DNA of 64,000 nucleotides from Nipponacmea schrenckii. Taxonomy: Eukaryota > Mollusca > Gastropoda > Lottiidae. Position numbers and translations under genes: made by a program. The stretch spans positions 11,470,001 to 11,534,000 of the forward strand of contig CM060202.1 of assembly GCA_030562195.1 (NCBI GenBank). Direction: 5' to 3'. Below the pieces are notes generated by a model. That model did not search any database and was not told where the DNA came from. It saw only the letters and a list, made by a program, of their open reading frames with translations. Below are positions 42,479-55,570 of this stretch, piece after piece (the first letter of the stretch is position 1; the number at the start of each line of letters is the position of its first letter).

Positions 42479-45094
42479 TAAGTGTAGTTTGTCCGCCGTC
42501 GTCTCTCCTGTAGTGTTATAAACCCAGTTTCCTGGTAAAGTTTGTAGTGGCTAGTACCTCTTACAGCACCACATATAGTCCTGAGTGCATCTAGTTGTAG
42601 TTGTTCTAAACGATCAGTTAGTTCGGCAGTGCACCCATCCCAGATTACGTCGCCATAGTCAAAATGAGGCAAGATAAATGCTGTATAGATTGTTCTGAGA
42701 GAACGTCGGTTCAGTCTATATTTAAACGAACGAAAACAGTTGATCAGCCTACCAGTTTTATTTAAAATATCATTTATGTGTCTGTCCCATTTACAGTTTG
42801 TTTGAAAGATTATTCCCAAGTGTTTGTGAAATGATACTTCATTAATATCCGTATTGTCCAGTCGCAATGTAGGTAAAATAGGGCTAGTTTTAGTAGTCAG
42901 TGCAAGTGTTTCAGTTTTCAGTGGGTTGAAAGAGACTAACCACGTTTTGGCCCATTCGTTGATTGTTTCGAGGTCTTTGTTCAGAACAGCAGCGCAGAGA
43001 GTTGGGTCATCGATTTTCAGATACAAGGAAGTATCGTCAGCAAATAAGCGTATGTTTGATCTAATATTATTTACAATGTCATTAATATATATAATAAAAA
43101 GTAGTGGACCAAGGACAGAGCCCTGCGGCACACCCGCCGGCACCGTCAGTGAGTCAGAGGAGGACCCACCAACCACAACACACTGATGTCTGTTATGTAG
43201 ATAGTTGCGGAACCAATCCAACAGGTCCCCTCTGACACCGACAGCACCGAGCTTGTGACAAAGTGCAGCATGCCACACTCTGTCAAAAGCTTTGGATATG
43301 TCGCAGAACACTGCCCTTGTATACTGACCCTGGTCGATGGCTTGACAGAAAAAGTGCGCAAGATCTATTAGTTGGTAGGTTGTGCAGTCACCGTTTAAGA
43401 AACCGCTTTGCAGATTAGTAATAATAGAGTTTTTCCTCAAGAAGTTAAAGACGTGTTTATAAATACATTTTTCAAAGATCTTAACTATTAAGCTCAACAA
43501 AGAAACTGGCCTATAGTTACCACAATTACTAGGATCACCTTTCTTCAAAATAGCAGTCACATTGGCACTTTTCCATATTATAGGTACGCGTTTACTGTTA
43601 AGAGAGAGGTTAAAGAGGTTACATAAAGGGAGAGAAATTTCATTAGATATAGGTTTTAGTAGTTTTCCATTGATGTTGTCTGGTCCACTTGCTTTAGATG
43701 TGTCAATATTTGAAATTACGTCTTTAACTTCTTGGGCAGTGAGGACAATGTGACATAACGATTGTGGGTTTTGCTCTAAATCAGGAAGATGTGCATTTGC
43801 AGTGTCCAATTGTGATTGTGTTATAAAATAATTATTTAAACAGTCAGCTTTGTCTTTTGGCGTAAATGATGGGACTCCATTGTTAATGAGAGGTGGAATT
43901 TCCATGCAAGAGGACTTTTGGTTCTTCACATACGAATTAACGAGATGCCACCAATCTTTCTGTTCAAAGTTTTCACTGTTAATTTTGTCATCAATTTTTT
44001 CATAATATTCGCTTTTTGTTCTCCTAATTAGATTAATATATTCATTTCTGATGTTCCTAAACATTTGCAAATGATATTCAGAATTCGATCTGACAGCTTT
44101 ACGATGGAGTTTGTTTTTCTTCCTGCTCATGTTTCTGATAGTGTTGTTCATCCAAATTTTGTCCCGAGGTCTAATCGTTATTGTTTTGTACGGAATGTTA
44201 TTCGTTGCTATTCTCATTAATTCGGATGTGAAGTTAGTTGCCGACATATCAATGTCGTTCTCTACAACAATGGAATCCCAACAAGTTTCCAAAACGTCAT
44301 GTCTTAACTTGTCAAGGTTTGTTTCATGATAAGTCCAGATAGTACGTCTAAAAGATGTTAATTTGGGTTTATCAAAGGTCAACTGACAATACACAGGGCA
44401 ATGATCACTAATAGATGCATCAAGACATCCCGATTTACAAATGTAGCCAGAACAGTTACTAAGTATTAGGTCAAGAAGAGAGTTGTTTCCATTTGCGCCA
44501 AATCTGGTAGGTTCAGTAATAATTTGTTTGAGGTCGAATAAATTTAGAATAGGATGAATAAAAGAATTCGTTTTGGAAAGAAAATCAATATTGAAATCGC
44601 CAAATATGAAAAGTTTTTCGATAGAATCTGAGGCAGCTAAAGAAATAGAAGTGATAATTGCATTGTCGATAATGTGACAAGAATTAGGTGGTCGGTAAAA
44701 GGTCCCAATCAAAAATTTTGTCCTATTTAAGTTGGTTTCAATCCAAATGCCCTCTGTATTGTCAGTCTCTAGGTCATTTCTGCGCTTATAGTAAATTTTA
44801 TTACGGACATATAGTGCAACACCCCCTCCCTGTCTTTCGGTCCTGTCTTTTCTAATGGGTGCGCAAAAACCTGGGATAGAAAGGGTGCTATTAAGTACAT
44901 TTCTATCAAGCCATGTCTCAGTAAGAAGTATGAAATCATAGTTTTCAGAGAATTCTGCAATAATTAAGTCTAGTTTTTGACGGAGGCTCCTCACATTCAG
45001 ATGCAGACATGATATATATTTAGGGCCTGGATTTGGTTCAACGTCACCAGAAAGCATTAACATTACCTTGTGCAAATCAGGATCAATAGGGCAT
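42478..45094 (-). pseudogene. LINE ORF2 main part: 2A-like peptide, APE endonuclease, reverse transcriptase
   Basis: The frame is open from the element's 5' end; the first in-frame ATG is at 45063. MLMLSGDVEPNPGP follows (45063-45022), a 2A-like ribosome-skipping peptide. The endonuclease has HLNVRSLRQK, LTETWLD, GTFYRPPNS, IFGDFNIDF and SISDHCPVY. The RT has NYRPVSLLSLIVKIFEK, FCDISKAFDRVWH, GVPQGSVLGPLLF and RLFADDTSLYL with both catalytic aspartates. About 865 residues are open until a premature stop at 42478, caused by what looks like loss of one base in an A-run near 42482-42485. Minus-strand transcription makes it divergent from the nearby LINE fragment at 39736. Confidence 0.9.
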
Positions 45095-45106
45095 ATTACT
45101 CCGGTT

Positions 45107-48100
45107 GAAAAACTCTTGTTTAAAAATAAAGGAAATTGGCATTAAAAGTCTTGTAGACAAATCGAAAATAACTGTTACGTACCTGATTAGGGGAGAGAGG
45201 AAATCACAATACTTTAATTCCAATGAACCATTATATTTATAAGAATAAACAACAATGGAAGTGACATTATTATCAATAAATATGAATTGGTTTACTTACA
45301 TTTCCAACGAAACTCTTTATCCAGCACAACACTTGTTAAATTAAACCATCAACATATCAATATTTTCAGATTGTGATTAATTATTCGGAAGCATATGGCG
45401 AAAAGAGTTTTTGAAAGTTTTCACTTTTATTGATTGTTATGATTTTTTATCGTAGGTTTATTCCGTTATATCAAAATGTGAATCAATTCGTTGTTTTCCT
45501 TATTTAATTTCACAAATCCCTTTTTTAGTTTCGTTTTTAACCTTATTTTTATTTAAATTTAATTTCTGTCTTGTTTTTTTTTTTTTTTTTGTTCCGCATT
45601 AAAGTCCTTAATATTGTCTTTAAGTATTTACTTTCGTTTCGTGTCTTTCACTGTGAAATTTGTTTCGCTTCTCCAATTTCTATATTGTTACTGTGACCTG
45701 TATCTTATTTCACCTGACTTTTCGAAAAACCGATCTCTTATATTTTCTTCATCCGTATGTTGAATCGTAAATAGGTTTAAATGTCGTAATACTTGTTGTA
45801 TCTGTCATGTCAAAATTTTTAAGACGTAGATATAATACACGCTTTCGTTTTGTCGACGTGAAAACATAAATCACAGGCCTGTTTTAATTTAGCCTGCGGG
45901 AGATTTGTATAAGTCCGCTATCCTAAAATCCATATAATTTTTTTCTGAATATTGGTGTCGTGAAATATATTCTATTATTGAAATATTAGACAAAAAGAAC
46001 AACAATATTTTTTCTTATAACAAGGAACGCAAAGGCAACATATTATGGTACAACTCACTTCTTGAATAACATCAGATGAATTGAATGGAGAATGAGAATA
46101 TATAACACGGAGGAAGCCATAGAGAGGTGATTAACAGGGATAAATAACAATTAAGACAACAATGAGAACAAAGTCGGGGGAATGAGGAAGACCTACAGAG
46201 GCAATACTGTAAATACAGAATGAGATATATATTTGCATCATTAAAATTGATAGAAATGTTCACCAATAATCACTACCGGAATGTCGATTTTCCACTGCGA
46301 TATTTACCGTTACCATCCAAACACAACTGACGCTGCATCAGACTGTCAAGAGAAACAATTCTAGAATTGGCTTTATTTATAACAATTGATTCTTGTAAGA
46401 TAATTATTTGCTGCTTCCATTTTAATGGCAACTTAGTTATATCGTCAGTCGCGTTTCTACTTGTTTACCCATTAGGAGCAGAACAGTAAGACATAAAACT
46501 TCATTCATTTCATCTACTTTAGTGTATCCCCTGCTCGAAAGGATATATATTGCAGAATCCTTGAGCTGGGTAAACTTGAGTTTCATCAATGGATAAGCCA
46601 ACAATAACACTTTGAATTGACGGGGATTTCCAAGATTAGGACAATATAAAGATAAACGTGTTTATTTAGGCAGTTTTTGATGTCGTTTACCGGAATGACA
46701 CCTGTGACATACATAATAATGTCACACCGCCTTGGGTTATTGTCAGTTTATACGTATCAGGAGGTAGGTATTTCGGTATTTCTCTCGGTTTGTTCCGTTT
46801 GTCTGTTCACTGTCTACAATCGAAATTTAACCCTCTTAGACATTGTGCATGCATGGCTATCTATTTTTGAAAATTAATCAATTACTACTCCAATTTTTCA
46901 AGACAAGGCGAACAACTATTGATTGATGGGCAACTTAATCTTTAATCACAAGAAAAAACCAAATAAATAATCCATAGCTTACGGTATTTTTGAAGAAATT
47001 ATTGTCTTACAGTTCTGTTACTTTTAAGACTAGTTACTTATGGTGAACAAGAACATTTGTTCATTTTCAACGAATCAATTAATTTATCAGGTGAAAGTAT
47101 ATGAGATATGAACTTCATTTCATGTGGTAATAGTATCAAGGCATACCTTGTTTCCGTTAAACAAATCAATCGTGTCCAGAACACGAAAACTTTGTTGCTT
47201 GAGGAAAAAACAGTAATTTTGTTTGTTGAGATTGCGTGCAAATAATAGTCAACATATCATATTTCAATGAGCAAACAACAGCTGTACATTGATTATGTTC
47301 TACTTTAAAAATTTAAACATATAATTATCTGCACTGTTATTGCACTAATTTAAAAGTGTGGAGTTGTTGACATCAAATTTATTTTCAGTCAAAACAATTT
47401 AGCATTTCGAGTATCTTTTTTTGATTGACACACTAATGTCAAATTTATCTTGGCAGCGTTTTTAATTTGCAGTGTGCCGATTTTATTGCGTATTTTGAAA
47501 TCGTACCAGTATTCTTAAAGCAGGCAAAATGGCATAAGCTCAATTTGACAAAAAATATTATCTAAAAATTTATATGTTATATAATATTAAAATAGATTTC
47601 TTTTTTTTTTTCGTTTTTCAGCAAATTTTATTAAGTGTGTACAAACGATACCATACGTCGGATGGGATTAACCCAAAAGTTCCATACACTGCAAGCTAGA
47701 TGCTTTCTTAAAGGAATATTACGTCTTAAAAAATTTGAACTTGGTTAAAAAGAGTATATATATATCACTCAATAAGGTATTCTGAAGTAGATATCGCATT
47801 ATGATTAAAAGCGTTATCTACTACACTATAAGAGATAACGCTTGACAGTTTTCTGATTTGTCAGTTGACAGTGGTTTCTATTGGTCTTAACAGCGATATA
47901 GGGTGATAAATAAAATCTCAAACTCGTCTTTCTTGATATAAAAAATCATCACCGTCGATAAAAAGAGCAAAAAACCTCGGTAGAGCCTCGGAGTTTGGCA
48001 CTTTTATCGACTTGAGGTGATATTTTTGATATCAAGAAAGACTCGTTAGAGATTCTCTATATATCAGTAGGTATACTGTCTTGCTGTCATAATTAACATA

Positions 48101-50188
48101 ACAGAATACTTATATGAACCACAAAAATCCATAGAACTTTCAAACTATCCATAAAAATGCAATTTATTACTGAAAAAGCTAAATATATTCAGTATTTTTC
48201 AATTATTAGTTTGTTTCGTGAATTTTCTTGATTTTCCTAGAAATTATGTTCCTATATGACCCAATGTAGGTTAACTGATGAATATATACTTATATTGACT
48301 ATTCTTGAGAACTTTATAATTTTTATGTTCATTCTAATACACAGTATCACTTCAAGTATACCGTATATATATATTATATATATAAACATATTTTGAATTT
48401 ATATAAAAGCCGGTACAAATTAGATATCTGGAAACATGTAGCATTTTCTATTAGCATTTTATTTTTGTCGGTTTTTTTGTCATTTATAATGCTTGCCAGC
48501 CTATTGCTTTCATAATATCAATCTTGCTGCACCTATCGATCAAAAATGTCTAAATTAACAAGTGCTATCTCAAAAGTAATAATATGAGAAAAACAAGTCA
48601 GTAAGAAAAGAAATATATAACAAACACGTCATTTGAAAATCTATATCGATTTCCATTAAATTACGCCAGAAACACTTAAATGTATACCTCAAAACAAATC
48701 CACACAGTTTTTGTGGGCTAAATATCACAGCGACTTAGTAGGCTATATCGACATGTTAGCTATACTAATGAAACGCGAAATCCAAAATAACAGTTTGACA
48801 AAACTTGTGACCACTGAGGAACTATTTAAATCAAGAAGTATATAATGAATACATTTTTTTTTTACATATAATTACATCCGTTGAATTCTCGTTTTTTTTT
48901 GTAGATTGGAAATTTAGTCTTCAGTTTTCTTAGATATGCCATTTTAGGAAAGCACTTAAGGGAAAGATCAACTATAGGGTGGACTGGGTGTTCTCTACGC
49001 ACCATCTATTGGTGTTTTACAGCCTGAATGAGTAAAAACTGAAGCATACGTATAAGTTTCTGTGCCATCTGACCGAAGATACATGTATACAAATCAGATT
49101 ATCAAAGTCGCATCTTTTATAAATAATAATGAGAATAAACTGTAATGTAATGACTATGCGAATTTATTGAGGTCCTTGTGACCCGAGATGAAATCTGCCT
49201 GCATAAAGGTGAATGAAGGTAACATGTTCTATTAATGAATCAAATTCCTTACCTCACTCAGAGAAACTACAAGTATTTTGAAGAATATATTTAAAACGGG
49301 TATATTTATAATATGTTAGATTTACCTATCCCGAGAAACCGGCATCCAATAGGACACGAAGCTAACCAGGAAATTATAGCTAGTGTATGACATTTATGGA
49401 TGGCACAAGGTAGAAGCGTAGTCTGGAAATCCGGGACGTGAATTTTAAAGCGGATGTATTTAATGTTTTTTTTTTTAATTTTCACAAGCTCATTATATCC
49501 GTTTACTTTTGCGCGCCAGTAGGATAAGGTTGTTGTGGACAAGCCTACAGCCGAACTCCATGCTTTCAGAATCGCATTTTATTGATATTTATATGTACAT
49601 GTATTGAAAATACTTTTACTTTTTATAATCTCCATGCATAGAAACTTGGGTGGATCATTTCCCCAAATCAATATATTTCAGGCCAGCAGGTTTAATTCTT
49701 CAACTGTTTTTCGTCACACGTCAATAATCAGACTTTTTTGGTGACTGTTTAATATAAAATGATCAAGACAGCGTAAAGTAAATTTTTTAAAAATCGATTT
49801 TATTTATTTATTCAGAGCTTACCCGATAGGTTTATTATTTGAATGCATTGTGGAGGAGCCTACAGATATTTCGTATTTCCAATTTCATTTCCATTGTTTG
49901 GGATATTTTTGGGTTTTATTGAAATATTACTTCTTACCCATTCAAGGCATTGGACAGGATTTAACACATCTAATAAATGAAATATGTTTTAGAGAAAAAA
50001 AAAAAGTTTTTTTTTTCAAATGAATTTTGGCCTGTTTGTCAAATAAACAAAATTTAAATTTTCCTTGTAAACATTGAAATAGAATGTTTACAAACGAGTT
50101 TAGTTTTGATACGGATGATGTTAGAGACTTGAACTTTCCTGGGGATTATTGAACTAGTTTTAGTCAATGAAAGGCGGTTTTTAGACTA
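45107..50188. other. Gene-poor AT-rich stretch
   Basis: I find no ORF with recognisable family features on either strand, no tRNA-like gene and no splice-consistent exon chain. Contents are poly-T runs (45583-45600, 47596-47612), a small hairpin with arms AGCGTTATCT/AGATAACGCT near 47808-47842, and the foldback at 47912-48056. Unseen small exons of the TEP 5' end could lie here or nearer to it. Confidence 0.5.
47912..48056. repeat. Foldback element with ~50-bp imperfect arms
   Basis: The left arm contains CTCGTCTTTCTTGATAT and GTCGATAAAA. The right arm contains the reverse complements ATATCAAGAAAGACTCG and TTTTATCGAC. The loop has the direct repeat CCTCGG...CCTCGG. No terminal duplication was identified. 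Probably a MITE or a satellite monomer. Confidence 0.65.
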
Positions 50189-50192
50189 TTAA

Positions 50193-50670
50193 AGTGGCCC
50201 GGGCTTGATTTTTAGGGGTCGTTTTGTTACATTTAAACAGTCCTCAGAAAAACTCAAGCTCTAAGAAAATCGCATAATACCTTGAAATATACCTCAAACA
50301 AAAAATTTCATTTTTTTTTTGTGCTGTACGCGGCTGGTCTCCAGTTAGTCTGAAAATTATGTGTCCTGTTGACAAAGTCTACAATTGAAAATGCGTTGTA
50401 GTCTATTTATATAGATGACCGCTATTGCACGACGGAAAGGATAACTCTTTGATTATCAAGACGAACCGTTTTCCAATATGGCGGGACGTTCGTAATATCT
50501 TAAGACATTATTATTTTTCAAACACGGATAATTATGGATACACATGGATTTGAAGGCTCAAATTTCAAAGGTAAGCTCTGTAGACTATTTCTGATTAGCT
50601 AAGCAAAAGATGATTTCATGTGTTTGAGGCTGTCGGATGATTGTCTGAAACAAATCAAGCCTGGGCCCCT
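50193..50670. mobile_element. TTAA-flanked MITE, 478 bp
   Basis: Terminal inverted repeats AGTGGCCCGGGCTTGATT and, from the right end, AGGGGCCCAGGCTTGATT are flanked by TTAA on both sides (50189-50192 and 50671-50674). TTAA duplication is the mark of piggyBac-type transposition, although the termini do not begin CCY as in classical piggyBac. No ORF is inside. Confidence 0.7.
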
Positions 50671-50674
50671 TTAA

Positions 50675-53095
50675 ATGTAAACCATAGATGAAATTGTCTT
50701 CTTGGTTGACGCAAATAGCCAATTCAAGTAGTGAGGTATCCGGTTTTAACTTTGTTTGCAGAAATACAATTTATATTTATCCAAATGTTTTCGGATAGAG
50801 CTCAAAAATAGCTGTCCTCGGCTCATTAAATAACTGGTATATCATGCGGCTTGCGGCTGAGGCATTGAAAATTATACAGCGTTACCCATGTGAATCTTGT
50901 TCTTGATCTTGTTGTAATAAGACGAATTTCTTCAAATCAAACATATTCATATGCGCCAAGTGATTGTCGAAATACGGATTACACAGAGTATGCTCTTCTC
51001 CTCATGTATACGCTCAAAACGGCCCATGTTTTTTTTTTTTTATTATTATTAATTGATACCAGGTCTCAGAGTGGTTTTTCTTTAAATTAGGGAACTCTTG
51101 TCTCTCTGATATATACACCAGTGAGAAATCATTGATCATAATAAAAAAGATGGAATAAGGGGTGCAACTCTTACCAGTCTATCAGTACAGTCATAGGCGA
51201 CAAGTGAGCTCGTCAACTTGTCATTCTATTTAACTATTAGGCCTAAGAAAAAGCTTTTGTTTCTTTCCATTAACCAAGTGATTTTGAAATTAGTCATTGA
51301 CGATTCCGTTTTTTGATTCAAATAGACAACAAGCGAATTTCCAAATATTACTTATCACAATTTGCAGAAAATAATTGGTAAATATACAACCTTAAAGCGT
51401 GTTGGAGACTGGTGGGCTTTGTTAGACAAGGACAATTGGGACTGTAATACAAACCAGTATATCATGTTTCCTATCGCTATAACAAGAAAACTAAAGGTCG
51501 AATTCGGCTTAGTGACACCGAAATATAAGTCTATTCGGAATAATATTTTCATTTTCTTTTTCAATTTCTTAATAAAGTATTTGTTCCAACCTAGGCCTGT
51601 ACATCTGTAAGAATCAATCCCGCCCTTCCCCGAAATCAAAATCAATTCATCAAAAACTCATTCAAGAAATCACAAGTAAAGATGAGAATACCAAGTTTGT
51701 AATAAAAAATATAAACACACGAACAAACCTTCTCTCGCGTACAACATTTCTACAAACAAGATCAATGGTGGATTACCGTTGGGGTAGGCTGGTTAATCAG
51801 ATTTATAATCATCTGCTAGCTAGTTATATAGCACGTTGCAGAAATTACTGTTGGGCTTTCTTGACTTTGCTATGAAGTGTTTACGTCAGTATTCTACAAA
51901 GTACAGTAAGGGATGACGGGATTAGCGTGAGTGAATGATATAAGTGATAATAAGGTGCATCGCAACAATACTACGAAAGTAATTCATTGCCATTTTGTAT
52001 CTTTTCCTCGCCTAAATAAGTCTTATATTCAAAGCATATTTAAAGCTATTCTAAACCTTAAGATATGTTTTGAAGGCTTATATAGCTATTAATATTATAG
52101 GTTTTATCCAAGGACTCTATACGGATCAAAATTGGAAATTAGTTTCAAAATGGTTTTGAACTACATTTGTGTATTTGTTCTAGAGTGGAAAGTAGTTTGG
52201 ATATAGATGAAGTTGATCAAGTTCATTGACTTATTTTATTGGAACAAAAGGAAATATCTTGTGATATATCGAGCTCTTGTTTTTTTTTTGTTGTTTGTAC
52301 TTGTTCCACACAGCAACTTAGGGTATTCTAAACCTTAAGATATTTTTGAAGCTTTTGGCTATTAATATTAAGGTTTCAAGGCTCTTGTAAACCGATCAAA
52401 ATCTTTTCAAGATTTATTTTGGAATGACGGACGTACACACAACAGATCTTAAAATGGTGAAAAACAAGCTCATTGTATATTCCTTTTGATCACCACAGGT
52501 TAGTTATTGGACATAATTATAGTTGCCTATTGGTTCCCGAATATCCATCTTTGGAAAATTTTAATTTTGTTTCAATTCCTTAATAAAAGTTTGATTCAAA
52601 TAATTAAGTATTCCCGTTTAAATCCATAGTGAATTCTTATATCTTGTAAATAACAATCTTCAAGATTTATTTTGAATGAGGAGTACATAAATCTTAAAAT
52701 GTAAAACATTAAGTATTCTTCTTTTGGACGGCTAAGTTAAATGGTAATTTTAAGATGGATTCCCTCATTAATTAGAGCTAATGTAAGCTTACTTATTTAT
52801 TAATTGGGGTTTCTAATGAATATTCCATGTATTCTCAAGTTCAAAAGACCTGTGTGGACTCAATGAATTTAATTGTTTGATAAAATCAATTTGACTCAAT
52901 ATTTTATTTGATCACTCCTGACGTCATTATCATTATCTAAACATATTCAAAATCAGATATGGTGAGTTAAAACTTATTTAAATTTTACAAAATGATAGTT
53001 AAATATACTATTACCTTTTGCTAGAAATAATTAATGCAATACCAAAAAGCCAAAATATTAAGGAATGTGGGCAAGTACGCATGCGTGCATACTTA
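50675..53095. other. No gene seen; local degenerate direct repeats
   Basis: No recognisable coding sequence. A stretch of about 90 bases at 52052-52145 (TATTCTAAACCTTAAGATAT and CTATTAATATTA, then GATCAAAAT) recurs with indels at 52321-52412. CAAGATTTATTTTG recurs at 52418 and 52650. These are degenerate direct repeats of unknown kind. Confidence 0.5.
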
Positions 53096-53188
53096 ACAAC
53101 AACAGCGTCCGGAATTGACAGACTGAATGATCAAAAAAAAGATCAACGACATTTGAACGACATTTGAGACTTGACGGACATACCTATG
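53096..53188 (-). repeat. Dispersed repeat, copy 2 (inverse of 18173-18291)
   Basis: The reverse complement reads CATAGGTATGTCCGTCAAG, TCTCAAATGTCGTTCAAATG, GATCTTTTTTTTGATCATTC and CCGGACGCTGTTGTT. This matches copy 1 except for a few bases and lacks the 22-base insert of copy 1. Confidence 0.7.
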
Positions 53189-53837
53189 GCAGTAATTAAT
53201 TTCTTCAGGATTTTGTCACAGATGTAAATGTGGCTAACGTAATACTGAATTTGAAGATATTGTATAAAATCAATTTCTTAATTTCACTAAGAGATAACTT
53301 TTGATAGTCATATTTCAAAAATAACGTAAGTCATATACCCATGTACAAAAAAGTCCGCCTTAAGTTTAATTGGACAATGGACAGAATAATTTTAGTTTTT
53401 TAAGCTCTATCTATTATATCCCCACATTAAACTGCTCGTGTTAATGGATTAGGAATGCGATGCGATGGAAGGAGATGCAGAACTTTTCCAAGCTCTCTTT
53501 GAAGTCACCATCGCAAAAGGCGCGATTAATATAAAAATGCTTCAAGTGATCTAGGTAAATAAATTTCTTTAAAAACGACGAGTATGATATACACAGTTCC
53601 ACTTAAATGTTTTAGATATATTTTATTTTTTGAAAGTACTTGTTTTTCTCTTAAATAGCCATTCTGTTATTGGGTATTGATATGTCGAGAACAAATTGAA
53701 TATCGCGGAAGTGAAAACCAAACAATACTAGCGAAGTTTTTCTGAATTAAGTCCAATTCACCGAAGTAGTAAACATGTATTTCTAAAAGATTACGTCTTG
53801 TAAAGGGTAAAATACAATTTTCACATTTTTCTTTTGT

Positions 53838-54420
53838 CATCTATTTCTATTATCACTATCATCTTTTTGCATTATTTATTATCACCTTTTCGTGTTATCA
53901 TTTTTGTCTATTATTGTCTTTTATCAGGATATTTATATTTATATGATATATTAAAACCATTCTGCTGTGTTATAATCCTGACTGGCATATTTAATATATT
54001 CTGTTCATCATCTGAAGAATTTGATATTCCAAGCCATTCAATATTCTATCTGGACAAATGGCAAACTATATCAAATGTTATTTTTTTCTCTCTGAAAGGC
54101 AAGCGTATGCAAAGAAAGGTGTAGTTTTTCTTTACAAATGCTATCCATTGTTACAAAATAAAGTTGCGTATAGTCTACTGCCAATGGTTTACGAAGATAA
54201 CCGTTGATTTTAGGCAAGTTACGAAAAAGATGATTATACAAAAAGATGATGATAATGATAATACAAAAAAGATCATGATAAAAGAAAAAGAGGATAATAC
54301 AAAAAGATTATCCCAATAATATAAAAAGATCCTCAAAATTCATAAAGATGATAATACAAATAATGATAATACGAAAAGATGATCCTGAAAATACAAAAGA
54401 TAATAATAGAAAAATATTCT
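53838..54420. repeat. Degenerate ATTATC/GATAAT simple repeat in two opposite blocks
   Basis: The block at 53838-53930 is rich in TTATCATCTTTTT-type words. The block at 54225-54415 is rich in the complementary AAAAAGATGATAAT words. The two could pair as an imperfect inverted repeat around a 300-base centre. The sequence from 54421 to 55570 shows no gene other than the 5' flank of the GON gene. Confidence 0.6.
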
Positions 54421-55570
54421 CATAATGGAAAAAAAACTAACACAAGGCAGTGTGTCATCCTACACATTCTTTTTTTTCACGGAATAAAATATTTGGTACT
54501 TAATTCAAATACAAGTGGAAGTCTGTACTACTTGACTTTAACAAACCGATTGTGCGTCTAAATTTTTCTAGACTCGCGTACTTGGGCTAGAACGGGCCTT
54601 GTTTATTAATCTTACACTTTTTAATGAAGCGAATCTTTTCATCTTTTTCAGAATCAATCACATAGATTAATAAATAATTCAAAGGGATCCTGTACAGTGA
54701 CGTGAAGATAAAGGAATTTGAAGTATAAATCTAGAGCTGAGGACAGCACTGTGCTTGGCCTTCGACATTTTGGCCCATATATTTCATCAATCTTTTGTTT
54801 TTGCATGAAGTTTAAAGCATTATATCACATACAGCATCTAGTTCTATTTCATTGTAATGTGTTTGAAATCAAATTTCTAACTATGCCTTTTTTAAGTTGT
54901 TCACAATAAACTTTCCGAGTATACATAATTGAAAATAGGCAATTTTAGATATAGATGCGGACTATAGTGCAACTTCTAATTCACTTAAAAAAAATTAAAA
55001 ATGAATTATTATGTGTAAATTCAAATCTATAAATTTATATATATATATAACAATATAAACAAGATTTGCAGATAAATAGAAAGAAAAATGATATTAATTA
55101 GATTGGACAAAGATGTTATTTAACTAATTTGTATCGTATTTGTAGTCATTCCTTTAAAAACACTAGCATAGATCTAATTAAGACAGGAAAAATTCAAACG
55201 GTTTTATAAATTGCGAATTTACTGCTATAAATGGAGGTATGTTTGTATGTTACAATTTTGAAACAAAAGTAGATAAATATTTTGAGGGTTAAGAATTAAA
55301 TAATCAGAATTATTAATTTGTAATGTATGTATCATTATAACCTAGAATCTCTTATTTTAGTAGAACAATTTCATCTTTTGTATTAAACCATCCCTGTCAC
55401 ATATCGTTAAATACAGAAAAATCAAGTGATGCACTACTAATGGTGCACAGTATTGCTAAGTGAGTATGTGCATTCAGACAAATCCACGTTACAAAGAAGA
55501 CATTCGATTGATTGTGACACAGGGAAAACAAGATTTCAGTCTGTAGAAGTGAAAGCCTTCGAATACTGCG

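Larger units (their letters stand above)
41615..45094 (-). mobile_element. CR1/L2-type LINE, 5'-truncated, nearly intact ORF2
   Basis: The element runs on the minus strand and is flanked by the 12-mer ATTACTCCGGTT at 41603-41614 and 45095-45106. Its 3' end is an A-run (the T-run at 41613-41626 on the plus strand), preceded by about 280 bases of 3' UTR with AT microsatellite. The 5' end is truncated: it starts inside the ORF2 frame with no ORF1. One frameshift near 42480 separates the main ORF2 from its C-terminal part. All endonuclease and RT motifs are otherwise intact, so the insertion is fairly young. Clade assignment (CR1/L2 group of the Jockey superfamily) is from motif style. Confidence 0.88.

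Noticed and set aside
42854..44329. Plus-strand ORFs opposite the LINE
   Set aside because: They are antisense shadows of the well-supported minus-strand ORF2.
51362..51610. 82-residue plus-strand ORF
   Set aside because: No recognised motif, no second exon and composition like the surrounding AT-rich DNA; left unannotated.
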